A DNA stretch of 64,000 nucleotides from Chloroflexota bacterium (GCA_012729765.1 JAAYCM010000033.1:25188-89187), one strand, 5' to 3'. Counted from the first letter of the stretch, positions 25,268 to 34,472 are shown. A program made the numbers and translations. Notes: generated from the sequence alone by a model not told the origin.

Positions 25268-26659
25268 ATGGCCGAAACGCAGCAGTATGACGCAATCATC
25301 ATTGGGGCCGGGCAGGCGGGCGAGCCGTTCGCCATGACTCTGGCGCGCGCGGGCTGGCAGGTGGCATTGGTCGAAGCGCAGCATGTCGGCGGATCGTGCA
25401 TCAATGTCGGCTGCACGCCCACCAAGACGATGGTCGCCAGCGCCAAAGTCGCCTATCTCGCACGCCGCGCCGCCGAATACGGCGTGCAGACCGGCCCGGT
25501 CCAGGTCGATATGACCATCGTGCGCCAGCGCAAGCGGGATATCGTCGAGAACTATCGCAGCAGCCACCACAACCGCCTGGAAAAACAGCCGAATCTCGAC
25601 CTGCTCATGGGCCGGGCGCGTTTCAGCGGGCACAAAACGGTCGAGGTGACGCTGAACGACACCGGCGAGCAGCGGCATCTGACCGCCGAGCATATTTTCA
25701 TCAACACCGGCCAGCGCCCCACTATGCCCCCGATCGAGGGCCTGGATCGTGTGCCGGTGCTGAACTCCACTTCGATCATGGAGCTGGACGAGGTGCCGGA
25801 GCACCTGATCGTGCTCGGCGGCGGCTATGTCGGGTTGGAGTTCGGCCAGATGTTCCGGCGTTTCGGCAGCGCGGTGACGATCCTCCAGCGCGGGAGTCAC
25901 CTGCTAGCGCGTGAGGATGACGACGTGGCCGACGCCGTCGCCGAGATTCTGCGCGAGGACGGGATCGAGGTGGTGCTCAATGCCGCCGTGACCTGTGTCG
26001 AGCAGGCCGAGGGCCGCCCGCGCGTCTACTACCAGGTCGAGGGCCGCGAACAGAGCGTGACCGGCTCGCACGTGCTGGTGGCGGTCGGACGCAGGCCCAA
26101 CACCGACGATCTCAACCTGGAAGCCACCGGCCTCAAGACCGATGAAAAAGGCTATATCCCAACCGACAACCAGCTCGAAACCAGCGTGCAGGGTATTTAC
26201 GCGCTGGGCGACGTGCGGAACGGTCCGGCCTTCACCCACATCTCCTACGACGATTTTCGTATCCTGCGCGACAATCTGCTGCACGGCGGCAGCGCCACTG
26301 TTGAGAATCGCCTGGTCCCCTACTGCGTCTATATCGATCCAGAGTTGGGCCGGGTGGGCCTGACCGAAAAGCAGGCGCGTGAGCAAGGTCTGAACGTCGA
26401 AGTCACCCGGCTGCCGATGAAGTATGTCTCGCGGGCGGTCGAAAAGGGTGAGGCACGCGGCTTCATGAAGGCCGTGATCGATGCCGACACCGGCCAGATT
26501 CTCGGCTGCGCGATCCTGGGCATCGAAGGGGGCGAGCTGATGAGCATGGTTTCGCTTGCGATGATGGGCCGCCTGCCCGCCTCAACGCTCTATAACGCGA
26601 TCTTCGCCCATCCCACGCTGGCCGAGTCGCTCAACAACCTGTTCGCCAGGGTTGGATAG
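25268..26659 (+). CDS. FAD-dependent pyridine-nucleotide disulfide oxidoreductase (MerA/Lpd-like)
   Basis: The 463-aa protein has the FAD-binding GAGQAGEP motif (13-20), a redox-active disulfide Cys44/Cys49 in GGSCINVGCTPTK, and the NAD(P)-binding segment VLGGGYVGLEFGQMF near 183. The second FAD motif YALGDVRNGPAF lies near 315. The C-terminal dimerisation domain ends with FAHPTLAESLNNLF, whose His-Pro-Thr...Glu motif supplies the catalytic His-Glu pair. Length and motifs match the mercuric reductase/dihydrolipoamide dehydrogenase family. MerA-type enzymes have a C-terminal vicinal Cys pair, absent here, and no E2/E3 partners are nearby, so the substrate is unknown. It is convergent with a thioredoxin-fold selenoprotein gene, which could be a redox partner. 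Confidence 0.9.
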   Translation: MAETQQYDAIIIGAGQAGEPFAMTLARAGWQVALVEAQHVGGSCINVGCTPTKTMVASAKVAYLARRAAEYGVQTGPVQVDMTIVRQRKRDIVENYRSSHHNRLEKQPNLDLLMGRARFSGHKTVEVTLNDTGEQRHLTAEHIFINTGQRPTMPPIEGLDRVPVLNSTSIMELDEVPEHLIVLGGGYVGLEFGQMFRRFGSAVTILQRGSHLLAREDDDVADAVAEILREDGIEVVLNAAVTCVEQAEGRPRVYYQVEGREQSVTGSHVLVAVGRRPNTDDLNLEATGLKTDEKGYIPTDNQLETSVQGIYALGDVRNGPAFTHISYDDFRILRDNLLHGGSATVENRLVPYCVYIDPELGRVGLTEKQAREQGLNVEVTRLPMKYVSRAVEKGEARGFMKAVIDADTGQILGCAILGIEGGELMSMVSLAMMGRLPASTLYNAIFAHPTLAESLNNLFARVG

Positions 26660-26687
26660 CCGCCATCTGCCCGGCGTCTGGATATGC

Positions 26688-26724
26688 CAAACGACAGGGC
26701 CGGTGGTGAGCCGGCCCTGATGTT
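26688..26724. terminator. Bidirectional terminator between convergent redox genes
   Basis: A 9-bp stem CAGGGCCGG / CCGGCCCTG with a 7-nt loop is flanked by AAAC and GTTT that can extend it. It lies between the stops at 26659 (plus) and 26752 (minus). Confidence 0.75.
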
Positions 26725-26751
26725 TCGTTATCGCGCGTCTGTCCGGCCCGC

Positions 26752-27393
26752 TCACCCCGCCAGGCTGGCTTCGATCTGCTGCGTCAGGTCAGCTATCGGG
26801 ACGTACATCAGCCCGCCGTTCTGCGGTGCGCCATAGTCCCGAATCCAGGCGATCTCGCCGCTCTCGTCCACCAGGATGAATGTGTGGCCCGGCTCGCCGG
26901 TTCCGACCGCCCACTGCATAACGTCATAGGCTTCGGAAACCGCACGGTTCGCGTCGATCAGCATCGGGACGGTGATGCCGTACTGCTCGATCATCGCCTG
27001 CTGTTCCTCGGCGGGATCGAGCGCGATGCTCAGCACCGCTACGTCGAGCGCCTGGAAAGAGGTATCATTTTGCAGATCCACGATCTGCTCCATGCAGGGC
27101 GGTCAGCCCGCCGCCATATGGAAGAACAGCAGCACCGGCTGCTCGCCGCGATAGTCGGCCAGCGAGACATCATCCCCAGTGGCAGAAGGCAGCGTGAAAT
27201 CGGGGGCCGGAGCGCCAACAGCGAGCATATCATTGGCAGTCTGTTCGCTGGTGGAGCCAGCCGGGCTTGAAGGCACGGCAGCTTCTGGCTCATCATCACC
27301 GCAGGCGGCCAGAACCAGCGCCAGCAGCAGCGCGAGGAACACCGCCGGACGCCCGCGCGCCAGCCAGCCAGAGTAAAATCGTTTGAAGTGCAT
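26752..27393 (-). CDS. Thioredoxin-fold lipoprotein, predicted selenoprotein (UGA at 27103-27105 read as Sec97)
   Basis: The frame runs from ATG 27393 (GGAG 8 nt upstream) to 26752, 213 aa, if one TGA is read through. The signal peptide ends LVLAAC (lipobox). The redoxin fold follows: VGAPAPDFTLPSATGDDVSL, LLFFHMAAG, then U-P-P-C (residues 97-100), MEQIVDLQND, VAVLSIALDPAEEQQ, VPMLIDANRAVSEAYDV and GHTFILVDESGEIAW. The TGA falls exactly where TlpA/AhpC-like proteins have the first Cys of CxxC, and homology continues in the same frame on both sides. A perfect 7-bp hairpin with a GTG loop starts 14 nt after the TGA, suiting a bacterial SECIS. A nonsense mutation is the alternative, but that position is the one expected for Sec. 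Confidence 0.85.
27072..27105 (-). promoter_or_regulatory. Candidate bacterial SECIS element
   Basis: Reading the mRNA: UGA (27105-27103), 14 nt, then GCAGATC (27088-27082), loop GTG (27081-27079) and GATCTGC (27078-27072). The apical loop is 22-24 nt past the UGA and contains G, as expected for a SelB-binding hairpin inside the coding region. Confidence 0.6.
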
Positions 27394-28047
27394 CCTGCTT
27401 TCTCCGTTGAATAGGACATTGTTAGCAGGATGATTGTACAAAAAGTGCGCGGCGCACCACCACCTGTCTGGCACCATTCGGTGATTGTTTGATTGGTCTG
27501 ATTAATATCCCCCAACTGACCCATACAAAAACCGACCATTCGGAACATGCAGCGTCGCGAAAACTGGATTACCTTGAATAAATCAATCGTTCAGGGATAA
27601 GCCTGTTCTTGCTGTCTTTCAAATGACGACGGCTTTCCCCTGTCATTCTGCCAGAATCGGTGACTAGCGAGCGAGGTGGCGTGTCGGACAAGGAGCTGGC
27701 ACAGCTCGTGTGCGCGCCTGTGAGCACACGGGGGCGCAGGCCCAGGAGTTGGGAAGCCCTGCTCGACCTGTGTAGAGTCTGACTGACGGCATGTGCCGTA
27801 TGGCATGCCAGTGATGCCCATCATTTGCTGTTCAACATCATCTTTCTGAGAAGTATCAATGCCGATCTGTGGGCAGAATGTTTTCCGGATAACACCTGTG
27901 ACCGGCGGGACCGCAGCATATACACGTTTCGGTCCGGGTTGGCCGACCGGGGAAGTATCTACAAGGACCGGGGAATCCTGCTCAGGATTTTGGGCAATGG
28001 TACGGAACGATCACTCATTCAGTTTTTCTCGTGACAGAGGCGATGAG
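27394..28047. other. 654-bp intergenic region with palindromes
   Basis: A minus-strand TACAAT (27438-27433) lies about 40 bp before the selenoprotein start and could be its -10 box. Around 27787-27812 the palindromes ACGGCA-TG-TGCCGT and TGGCATGCCA lie next to each other and may be operators. An open frame upstream of the kinase (from 27859) reads as low-complexity sequence unlike any kinase domain, so I treat it as non-coding leader. No RNA gene was recognised. Confidence 0.4.
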
Positions 28048-29727
28048 GTGCCTTATCGATCGGCTGATAGCTCTGGTTGGTTCGCGGATGCGCTGCAGGC
28101 ACTCAGCGTCCTGCACCAGCACGCCGCCAACCTCACACCCCACCAGGCGTCCCAGGCTGGCGAACTGATCCGCGAGCTGGAACGGTCGCTCGACAGACAT
28201 CACAAGAGGACGCGCGAACCGGGCGAGCAAGAACGCTCGGAAGAGCATTTCCGGCTGGCGCTCGATCACTATCCGGGCAGCCTTGTGATCTACGATGTGG
28301 AAGGCCGCATCCAATATGTCAACCGGAGAGCGGCGGATTTTGGTGGCTGGCAGCCCGACGAGATGGTAGGCTACCCGGCCACACATTTTATGTCCCCACA
28401 GTTGGCTGACCAGGTTTTGCCTCTGTACGACAAGGCCGTTGCAACGGGGCAAATCCACAGCGGTGAGGCAATTGTTGAGCTGCCATCGGGCACCCACACC
28501 ATCATTATCACCTGTGTCCCGATTCACGATGAGCAGTCCGGCCAGGTCAGGCAGGTGCTCGGCATCACCCACGATGTCACCGAGCGCCAGCAGTCCCGTC
28601 ACACCCTGCAAAACTCGCTCACGCTGGCGGAGAGCATTATCAGCGCCGCCCACGAAGCGCTGCTCGTGCTGACGGATGATCTGCACGTGCAGCAGGCTAA
28701 CGCGGCCTTCTATGATCTGCTCAAACTGTCTCCGGCTGAAGTCGAGCGGCAGCCGCTCTTCGAGTTGGGCGACAGCGCGTGGGATATTCCAGAGCTGAGG
28801 GCCAGCCTGGAGCGTCTGCGCGCAAACGGAACTGAACTGCGCAACCTTGAGATCACGCACGCCTTTCCCCAGGTTGGCCTGCTGACGCTCCAGCTTAACG
28901 CCCGGCCACTACCCCCGTACAACGGGGGCAAGCTGCTGCTGGTCGCAATCAACAATATCACCGAGGTCAAGCAGGCCGAGAACCGGCTGGTCCGGTATTC
29001 TGAGGAGCTGGCACGCTCAAACTATGACCTCGAGCAGTTCGCCTACGTGGCCTCGCACGACTTGCAGGAGCCGCTGCGCATTATCGTCAGCTACCTCAAT
29101 CTGCTCCAGCAGCGCTACAGCGGTCGCCTGGAAGCCGATGCCGACGAATTCATCGGCTACGCGGTCGATGGCGCACAGCGCTTGCAGGCATTGATCGGGG
29201 ACCTGCTGGCCTACGCGCGCATCGATCATGAAGGGCAGCAGTTCGAGCCGGTGGACTTACACCGGGTGCTGGAGCGCGTGTTGGCAAACCTGGACAGCCG
29301 TATCCGGGAAAGCGGCGCGTCGATCACCAGCAGCCGCCTGCCGACGCTGCTGGCCGACGAGCAGCAGATGGTGCAGCTCTTCCAAAACCTGATCGACAAC
29401 GCGATCAAGTTCCGGCGCGACGAGCCGCCGCGCATCCATATCCAGGCGGAGCAGAACTATGAAGGCTGGCTGTTCGCCGTTCAGGACAACGGCATTGGCG
29501 TTTCGGCTGAAGATGCGCTCAAGCTCTTCGCACTGTTTGCACGCCTGCACAGCCGGGTGAATTATCCCGGCACCGGGCTTGGACTGGCGATCTGCCGCAA
29601 GGTTGTCGAGCGTCACGGGGGGCATATCTGGTTAGAGCCGCAAGGGGAGCACGGCACCATTTTCTATTTCACGCTGCCCACTGAGATGAAACGAGCCAAC
29701 ACTTATGGACAGAAGCAGGGCGCATGA
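28048..29727 (+). CDS. Cytoplasmic PAS-PAS histidine kinase
   Basis: The frame is open from 27859, but GTG 28048 has AGAGG exactly 7 nt upstream, and homology begins after it, giving 559 aa; ATG 27997 is another option. After a helical N-terminus come PAS1 (about 70-185; LDHYPGSLVIYDVEGRIQYV) and PAS2 (about 195-310). A HisKA domain has His337 in YVASHDLQEPLRI, the phytochrome-kinase subtype, and the ATPase domain shows LIDNAIKFR, DNGIGVS and GTGLGLAICRKVV. No membrane segment is seen. Its 3' end is followed by a receiver-kinase gene and a NarL-type receiver, so the three may form one relay. Confidence 0.88.
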   Translation: MPYRSADSSGWFADALQALSVLHQHAANLTPHQASQAGELIRELERSLDRHHKRTREPGEQERSEEHFRLALDHYPGSLVIYDVEGRIQYVNRRAADFGGWQPDEMVGYPATHFMSPQLADQVLPLYDKAVATGQIHSGEAIVELPSGTHTIIITCVPIHDEQSGQVRQVLGITHDVTERQQSRHTLQNSLTLAESIISAAHEALLVLTDDLHVQQANAAFYDLLKLSPAEVERQPLFELGDSAWDIPELRASLERLRANGTELRNLEITHAFPQVGLLTLQLNARPLPPYNGGKLLLVAINNITEVKQAENRLVRYSEELARSNYDLEQFAYVASHDLQEPLRIIVSYLNLLQQRYSGRLEADADEFIGYAVDGAQRLQALIGDLLAYARIDHEGQQFEPVDLHRVLERVLANLDSRIRESGASITSSRLPTLLADEQQMVQLFQNLIDNAIKFRRDEPPRIHIQAEQNYEGWLFAVQDNGIGVSAEDALKLFALFARLHSRVNYPGTGLGLAICRKVVERHGGHIWLEPQGEHGTIFYFTLPTEMKRANTYGQKQGA

Positions 29728-29779
29728 ACGGGGCACCGTCGAGACGACCGGACAAGCCTTGCAGACGCAGGGAACGAGC

Positions 29780-31696
29780 ATGAGCGAGCAGCCAGTCCGT
29801 ATTCTGCTCGTCGAGGACAACCCAGCCGATATCCGCCTGATCGAAGAGAACCTGCACGAGTCGGCTGACTACCCCTATACGCTCGAAACCGTGACCATGC
29901 TTGAGGACGCAGTCCAGCATGTCGCCCAGGCCGGAATCGACGTCGTCCTGCTCGATCTATTTCTGCCCGATAGTAAAGGCCCCGATACCCTGGTCCGGCT
30001 GCGCGACAGCGCCCCCTGGCTGCCGATCGTCGTTCTGACCCGTTTCGACGACAAGAGCGGCGGCCTCAAGTCGGTGCAGGCCGGTGCGCAGGACTTCCTG
30101 GTCAAGGGCCACAGTGCCAACCATCTGCTGGCCCGCTCGCTGTTGTACGCTATCGAGCGCAAACGGGCCGAAGAAGCGCTGCGCGAGAGCGAAGCGCGTT
30201 TTCGCATGACCTTCGAGCAGGCCGCTGTCGGGCTGGCGCACGTCAATACTGACGGGCGCTATGTGCGAATCAACGAGCGCCTGTGCGACATCATCGGCTA
30301 CACGCGCGAAGAGCTGCTGGCCCTCACCTTTCAGACCATCACCTATCCCGACGACCTGGACGAGGACCTGGCGAACGTCGATCGGCTGCTGCGCGGCGAC
30401 GTATCCCGCTATACGCTGGAGAAGCGCTACATTCACAAAAACGGCCAGCCGGTTTGGGTCAACCTGACCGTCTCACTGGCGAGCGACCGGTTGGGCCAGC
30501 CGCAGTACTTCATCATGGTCGTCGAAGACATCGGCAAGCGCAAACGCGTCGAGCAGGCCGAGCGCGAGCAGCGGATTCTGGCCGAGGCTCTGCGCGACAG
30601 CGCGATTGCGCTGAACAGCACGCTCAATCTTTCCGAGGTGCTGGATCGCATCCTGGCTAATATCGAGCGCGTGGTGCCGCACGACGCCGCCGAGATCATG
30701 CTGATCGAGAACAATCAGGCCCACATCGTGCGCAGCCGGGGCTATGCCGAGAGTGAGCTGGCCGACGACCTGGATACCCTGCACTTCCCGATCAACAAAG
30801 TGTCCAATCTGCAGTACATGATCGAGACACGCCAGCCGCTTATCATCCCCGACATCCGGGCCTACCAGCACTGGATCGAAACCCGTATCTCGACCACGCA
30901 GCGTTGGCGCTCGTATACCGGCGTGCCGATTCATGTCAAGAACGAGGTCATCGGCTTTATCAACCTGGCGAGCGTCACGCCCAATTTCTTCACGCCGGTG
31001 CACGCTGACCGGCTGCAAGCCTTCGCCGTCGAGGCCGCGATCGCCATTCATAACGCCCAGCTTTATGAGCAGGCAAAGGAACTGGCGGTATTGGAAGAGC
31101 GCCAACGGCTGGCGCGTGATCTGCACGACTCGGTGAGCCAGGCCCTCTTCTCGGCCAGTATCATCGCGGAATCACTGCCGCGCCTGTGGCAGCGCGACGC
31201 GACTAAAGCCTTGCAGCACCTCGAACAACTGCGCCTGCTCAATCGCAGCGCACTGGCCGAGATGCGCAGCCTGCTGCTGGAGCTGCGCCCCGATCATCTG
31301 CTGCGGCTCAATCTGGCCGACCAGCTTCGCCAGCTCGCCCAGGCGATGCAGGGGCGCAAGCGCATGAGCATGAGCCTGAATATCGACGACAAGCACAGCG
31401 TCCCGCCCGACGTGCAGCTTGCGCTGTATCGTATCGCCCAGGAAGCGCTCAACAACATTATCAAGCACACCCGCGCGACCTCGGTCGCTATCGACTATAT
31501 CAGCGGCGTGGAGCAGGTCGAGCTGCGCATCGCCGATAACGGCAAGGGCTTCGATCTGGAGCATACGCCCCCCGGCCTGGGGCTGGACAGTATGCGCGAA
31601 CGCGCGGCCAAGATCGGGGCGCAGTTGGAGTTCTCTACCGGCGCCGGGCAGGGCACGCAGGTCCATGTCGTCTGGATGCGGCAGCATCTGGACTAG
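29780..31696 (+). CDS. Receiver-PAS-GAF-HisKA_3 hybrid histidine kinase
   Basis: ATG 29780 follows AGGGA; an earlier in-frame ATG at 29705 overlaps the previous gene and lacks homology. The 638-aa protein begins with a receiver (1-125; Asp59 in VLLDLFLPDSKG, Lys in FLVKGHS). A PAS domain follows (about 140-260), then a GAF domain (about 275-430). The NarX/DesK-type HisKA_3 domain has His449 in ARDLHDSVSQALFS, and the ATPase domain shows EALNNIIKHT, DNGKGFD and GLGLDSMRERA. It is cytoplasmic. The N-terminal receiver may be phosphorylated by the kinase just upstream, and its natural output would be a NarL/LuxR regulator, which is what the next gene resembles. Confidence 0.92.
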   Translation: MSEQPVRILLVEDNPADIRLIEENLHESADYPYTLETVTMLEDAVQHVAQAGIDVVLLDLFLPDSKGPDTLVRLRDSAPWLPIVVLTRFDDKSGGLKSVQAGAQDFLVKGHSANHLLARSLLYAIERKRAEEALRESEARFRMTFEQAAVGLAHVNTDGRYVRINERLCDIIGYTREELLALTFQTITYPDDLDEDLANVDRLLRGDVSRYTLEKRYIHKNGQPVWVNLTVSLASDRLGQPQYFIMVVEDIGKRKRVEQAEREQRILAEALRDSAIALNSTLNLSEVLDRILANIERVVPHDAAEIMLIENNQAHIVRSRGYAESELADDLDTLHFPINKVSNLQYMIETRQPLIIPDIRAYQHWIETRISTTQRWRSYTGVPIHVKNEVIGFINLASVTPNFFTPVHADRLQAFAVEAAIAIHNAQLYEQAKELAVLEERQRLARDLHDSVSQALFSASIIAESLPRLWQRDATKALQHLEQLRLLNRSALAEMRSLLLELRPDHLLRLNLADQLRQLAQAMQGRKRMSMSLNIDDKHSVPPDVQLALYRIAQEALNNIIKHTRATSVAIDYISGVEQVELRIADNGKGFDLEHTPPGLGLDSMRERAAKIGAQLEFSTGAGQGTQVHVVWMRQHLD

Positions 31697-31747
31697 CAGT
31701 ATTCCTATCGGAAGCGCCAGACAGAATCACTTTGAGGATGCGTCGTT

Positions 31748-32194
31748 ATGAATCCCATTCGAGTAGTTATCGCAGATGATCACGATCTGGTACGCAGTGG
31801 GCTGCGGATTTTCTTTGAATCCCACGATGATCTGCGCCTGGTTGGAGAGGCCGCCAACGGCCTCGAAGCGATCGCGGCCTGCCAGAAGTATCACCCGGAC
31901 GTGGTGCTGATGGACCTGGTCATGCCCGATATGAACGGCGCGATCGCCATCCGGCGCATTCACCAGCAGCAGCCGGACCTGCCAATCATCACGCTGACGA
32001 ACTTCCAGGACGAGAACCTGATTCTGTCGGCCATCCAGGCCGGGGCAATCAGCTACCTGCTGAAAAATGTATCCTCAGACGAGCTGGCGCAGGCGATCCG
32101 CGACGCCTACGCCGGAGTGTCTACACTCTCGCCCGCCGCTATGGAAGCGATCGCCGCTGGGCCGATCCCGCCGGTGCCGCCGCGCACGCTATAG
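31748..32194 (+). CDS. NarL-type receiver lacking the HTH output domain
   Basis: The 148-aa protein has a typical NarL/FixJ receiver: VIADDHDLVRSGL, phospho-acceptor Asp in VVLMDLVMPDMNG, Thr in TLTNF and Lys in YLLKNVSSDELAQAI. It continues into the usual linker (AGVSTLSPAAMEAIAAG) but stops after PPVPPRTL, where the LuxR-type helix-turn-helix normally begins. The downstream DNA shows no helix-turn-helix reading in another frame, so this looks like a real loss rather than a single frameshift. It may act by protein contact or as a phosphate sink for the HisKA_3 kinase encoded 51 bp upstream. Confidence 0.85.
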   Translation: MNPIRVVIADDHDLVRSGLRIFFESHDDLRLVGEAANGLEAIAACQKYHPDVVLMDLVMPDMNGAIAIRRIHQQQPDLPIITLTNFQDENLILSAIQAGAISYLLKNVSSDELAQAIRDAYAGVSTLSPAAMEAIAAGPIPPVPPRTL

Positions 32195-32597
32195 ACCGAC
32201 AGTTCGCCCGCATAATCATCACCGCGCCGCACAGCCTGGTTTCCCCGCGCACGCACGGGGCCTGCCACATCGGTCCGCGCGCGCGTATTCGCATTTCAAA
32301 CCCGGCCTGATTGACTTTCACAGCGGCTCATGATATAAAATGAGAGCAGTGGACTATGCCACCTTATGCCACATGAGCCAATAGACATTTTTAAGCACCC
32401 AATGCACACTATTTTGGACCATCCGGCCTGCGCCACCACCCTCATGCATTCTCTCCTGCCTTCTCCCGAAGGCTTGCTGTCTGTCGCCCGTTTCCACTCC
32501 TATCACAAAGGAGCTGCCCTTGAGCTAGAACACGCGTCGGCCTGCTTGTCTATCCACACTTTCCCCTTACCAAGAATCAGTTAACATGGAGCATCTC
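32195..32597. other. Promoter region and long leader of the transporter operon
   Basis: About 400 bp without a gene. It contains a small hairpin (CCCCG / CGGGG near 32255) and a strong promoter at 32311-32339. From there to the start codon is a leader of about 250 nt with no recognised riboswitch. Confidence 0.55.
32311..32339 (+). promoter_or_regulatory. Sigma-70 promoter of the muropeptide uptake/recycling operon
   Basis: TTGACT (32311-32316), a 17-bp spacer and TATAAA (32334-32339), one of the best promoter matches in the window. It is followed by rightward genes with mostly short gaps or overlaps. Confidence 0.75.
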
Positions 32598-34361
32598 ATG
32601 AAGCGCTTTGTACACTTACTGCTGGTTCTCGCGCTGGCCGTTACGGCGCTGAGCACGTTTAGCACCGGCCCCGCCCGCGCGCAAGAAGGCCCAACGGGCA
32701 CCTGGTTCGGCACCTGGCCTTATATCCTGCCGCCAGAACACCACCTCAACGCCTTCTCTGAGGGCGGCCTGAACACCAACCTGGGTGTGGTCTACAAGTC
32801 GTTCGTGCTGCTGCCCCCGGCTTTCATGATGTGGGCCACCAACGAATACGAGCCGCTCCTCGCCTCGGAATGGGGCTTCGAGGAAGACGGCAGCGCCTAT
32901 TTCCTGACCCTGAACGCCGACGCCACCTGGAGCGACGGCACCCCCGTGACTTCGGATGACGTGCTGGCGACGTATGCCATTGGGCGCATCCTGGACTGGG
33001 CGCAGTACGATTACATCGCGGACGTGGAAAAGGTCGATGACAAGACCGTGCGCTTCGTCTTCTCCGGCGAGCCGTCGATGCTGGCCGAGCGCCTGATCCT
33101 CAAGGAATACGTCGCCCCGGCGGCGACCTATGGCGAGCTGGCGGCCCGCGCGGTTGAGGTCTACGAGAGCGGCGTGGCGATGGATGACGAGTCCTGGACC
33201 ACTCTGCGGAGCGAGATCGAAGCCTTCCGTCCCGAAGAACTACTGGCGAGCGGCCCCTACATCTATACCCTTGACGACGTGGGCGACAGCTACATGACGC
33301 TGCGCTGGCAGCCGAACAGCCTGTTCTCCGACCAGGTGAAGTTCGGCGAGTTGCGGCTGTGGGCCGGCGAAACCGAGGCGACCGCCCCGCTGGTGCTCAG
33401 CGGCGACCTGGCGCACTCGACCAACGTCTATCCGCCCTCGACTCAGGAAGCCTTCACCAACGCCGGTATCCGCATGGTCGATCTGCCGCGTGGCTATGGC
33501 CCGGCGGTGCTGTTCAACTTCGACGTGTACCCCTGGAACGTCAAGGAAGTGCGCCAGGCGGCTGCGCTGGTGATCGAGCGCTCCGAAAACGCCTTCCTGA
33601 CCAACGGCTTCGGCGCGACCCCGACCATCTACATGGCCGGTCTGCCCGATGAGATGGTCCCGGTGTGGCTGCCCGAAGACGTGATCGACCAGCTTGATCA
33701 CTACGACTTCGACCCGGATCGCGCGGCAGCACTGCTGGAAGGCGCCGGGTTCAGCAAGAATGACGATGGTATCTGGGCGGACGCAGACGGCGTGACGCTC
33801 AGCGGTGAGTTCAAGTTCGCGGCGGAGTTCGCCGACTTCTCCGGCATGGCGCAGAACGCCACCGACCAGATGAACGAGTTCGGCTTCGACATCACCGCGC
33901 GGGCTGTCCCGTGGCAGGAAAGCGCGGAAGACATCCGCAACGGCGAGTTCGATATCTCAGTGTGGAGCTGGTCGAGCGCGTCGCCCTTCCCCTCGCGGAT
34001 GTTCTTTGCGCCGATCCAGCGCTTCAACTACGTCGGCCTGCCCGAAGGCCAGAACGGGATGAACTTCCCGATGGAATTCGAGTGGAACGGCGAGATGATC
34101 AACCTGGACGAGATGATCAACAACACCAGCGCCGGGCTGGACATCGAGCAGCAGAAGCAGCTCGCCGGTGAAGTGGCGCTGATCATCAACCAGCTCATGC
34201 CCTTCATCCCGACCAACACGCTGCTGAGCGTCGAGCCGCTCAACGAAGCGCTCATCAGCGGCACACCCTCGGATGATGATCCGATCCTGCAGAACCCCAG
34301 CGGCAGCGGCGATCACTTCATCATCTACTACATCCTGACCGGCGTACTTGGCCCGGTCTAA
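32598..34361 (+). CDS. ABC transporter substrate-binding protein, family 5 (peptide type)
   Basis: ATG 32598 is preferred over ATG 32586 because GGAG lies 6 nt before it, giving 587 aa. The signal peptide ends in GPARA-QE with no lipobox Cys, unlike most monoderm binding proteins. The mature part is a family-5 (DppA/OppA/NikA-type) fold: LASEWGFEEDGSAYFLTLNADATWSDGTPVTSDDVLATYAIG in pieces, GAGFSKNDDGIWADADG and a late WSWSSASPFPSR segment. It heads an operon with two permeases and two ATPases and then cell-wall recycling genes. That context suggests murein peptides or other peptides as ligand, but the sequence alone cannot tell. Confidence 0.88.
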   Translation: MKRFVHLLLVLALAVTALSTFSTGPARAQEGPTGTWFGTWPYILPPEHHLNAFSEGGLNTNLGVVYKSFVLLPPAFMMWATNEYEPLLASEWGFEEDGSAYFLTLNADATWSDGTPVTSDDVLATYAIGRILDWAQYDYIADVEKVDDKTVRFVFSGEPSMLAERLILKEYVAPAATYGELAARAVEVYESGVAMDDESWTTLRSEIEAFRPEELLASGPYIYTLDDVGDSYMTLRWQPNSLFSDQVKFGELRLWAGETEATAPLVLSGDLAHSTNVYPPSTQEAFTNAGIRMVDLPRGYGPAVLFNFDVYPWNVKEVRQAAALVIERSENAFLTNGFGATPTIYMAGLPDEMVPVWLPEDVIDQLDHYDFDPDRAAALLEGAGFSKNDDGIWADADGVTLSGEFKFAAEFADFSGMAQNATDQMNEFGFDITARAVPWQESAEDIRNGEFDISVWSWSSASPFPSRMFFAPIQRFNYVGLPEGQNGMNFPMEFEWNGEMINLDEMINNTSAGLDIEQQKQLAGEVALIINQLMPFIPTNTLLSVEPLNEALISGTPSDDDPILQNPSGSGDHFIIYYILTGVLGPV

Positions 34362-34380
34362 ATCGCGTTCGTGACGGTTT

Positions 34381-34412
34381 TCGGGCGGGGGAGCCTTCCC
34401 TCGCCCGATTTA
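34381..34412 (+). terminator. Attenuator-like hairpin between binding-protein and permease genes
   Basis: A stem TCGGGCG / CGCCCGA with an inner GGGGA/TCCC extension is followed by TTTATT, 19 bp after the binding-protein stop. Such elements commonly lower expression of the permease genes relative to the binding protein. Confidence 0.6.
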
Positions 34413-34472
34413 TTCCTGCCCCCGGCAGGCTAGAAACTTTCGTAAAGGGTTTGGGTAGAGGAAACTTTGAGC

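Noticed and set aside
26752..27477. Two separate genes or a pseudogene at the thioredoxin-like locus
   Set aside because: The single TGA falls at the active-site Cys position, the frame is otherwise intact, and a hairpin follows. Selenocysteine is the simpler reading.
27859..28047. N-terminal extension of the PAS-PAS kinase
   Set aside because: The extra 63 codons look non-coding, while GTG 28048 has an ideal AGAGG spacing.
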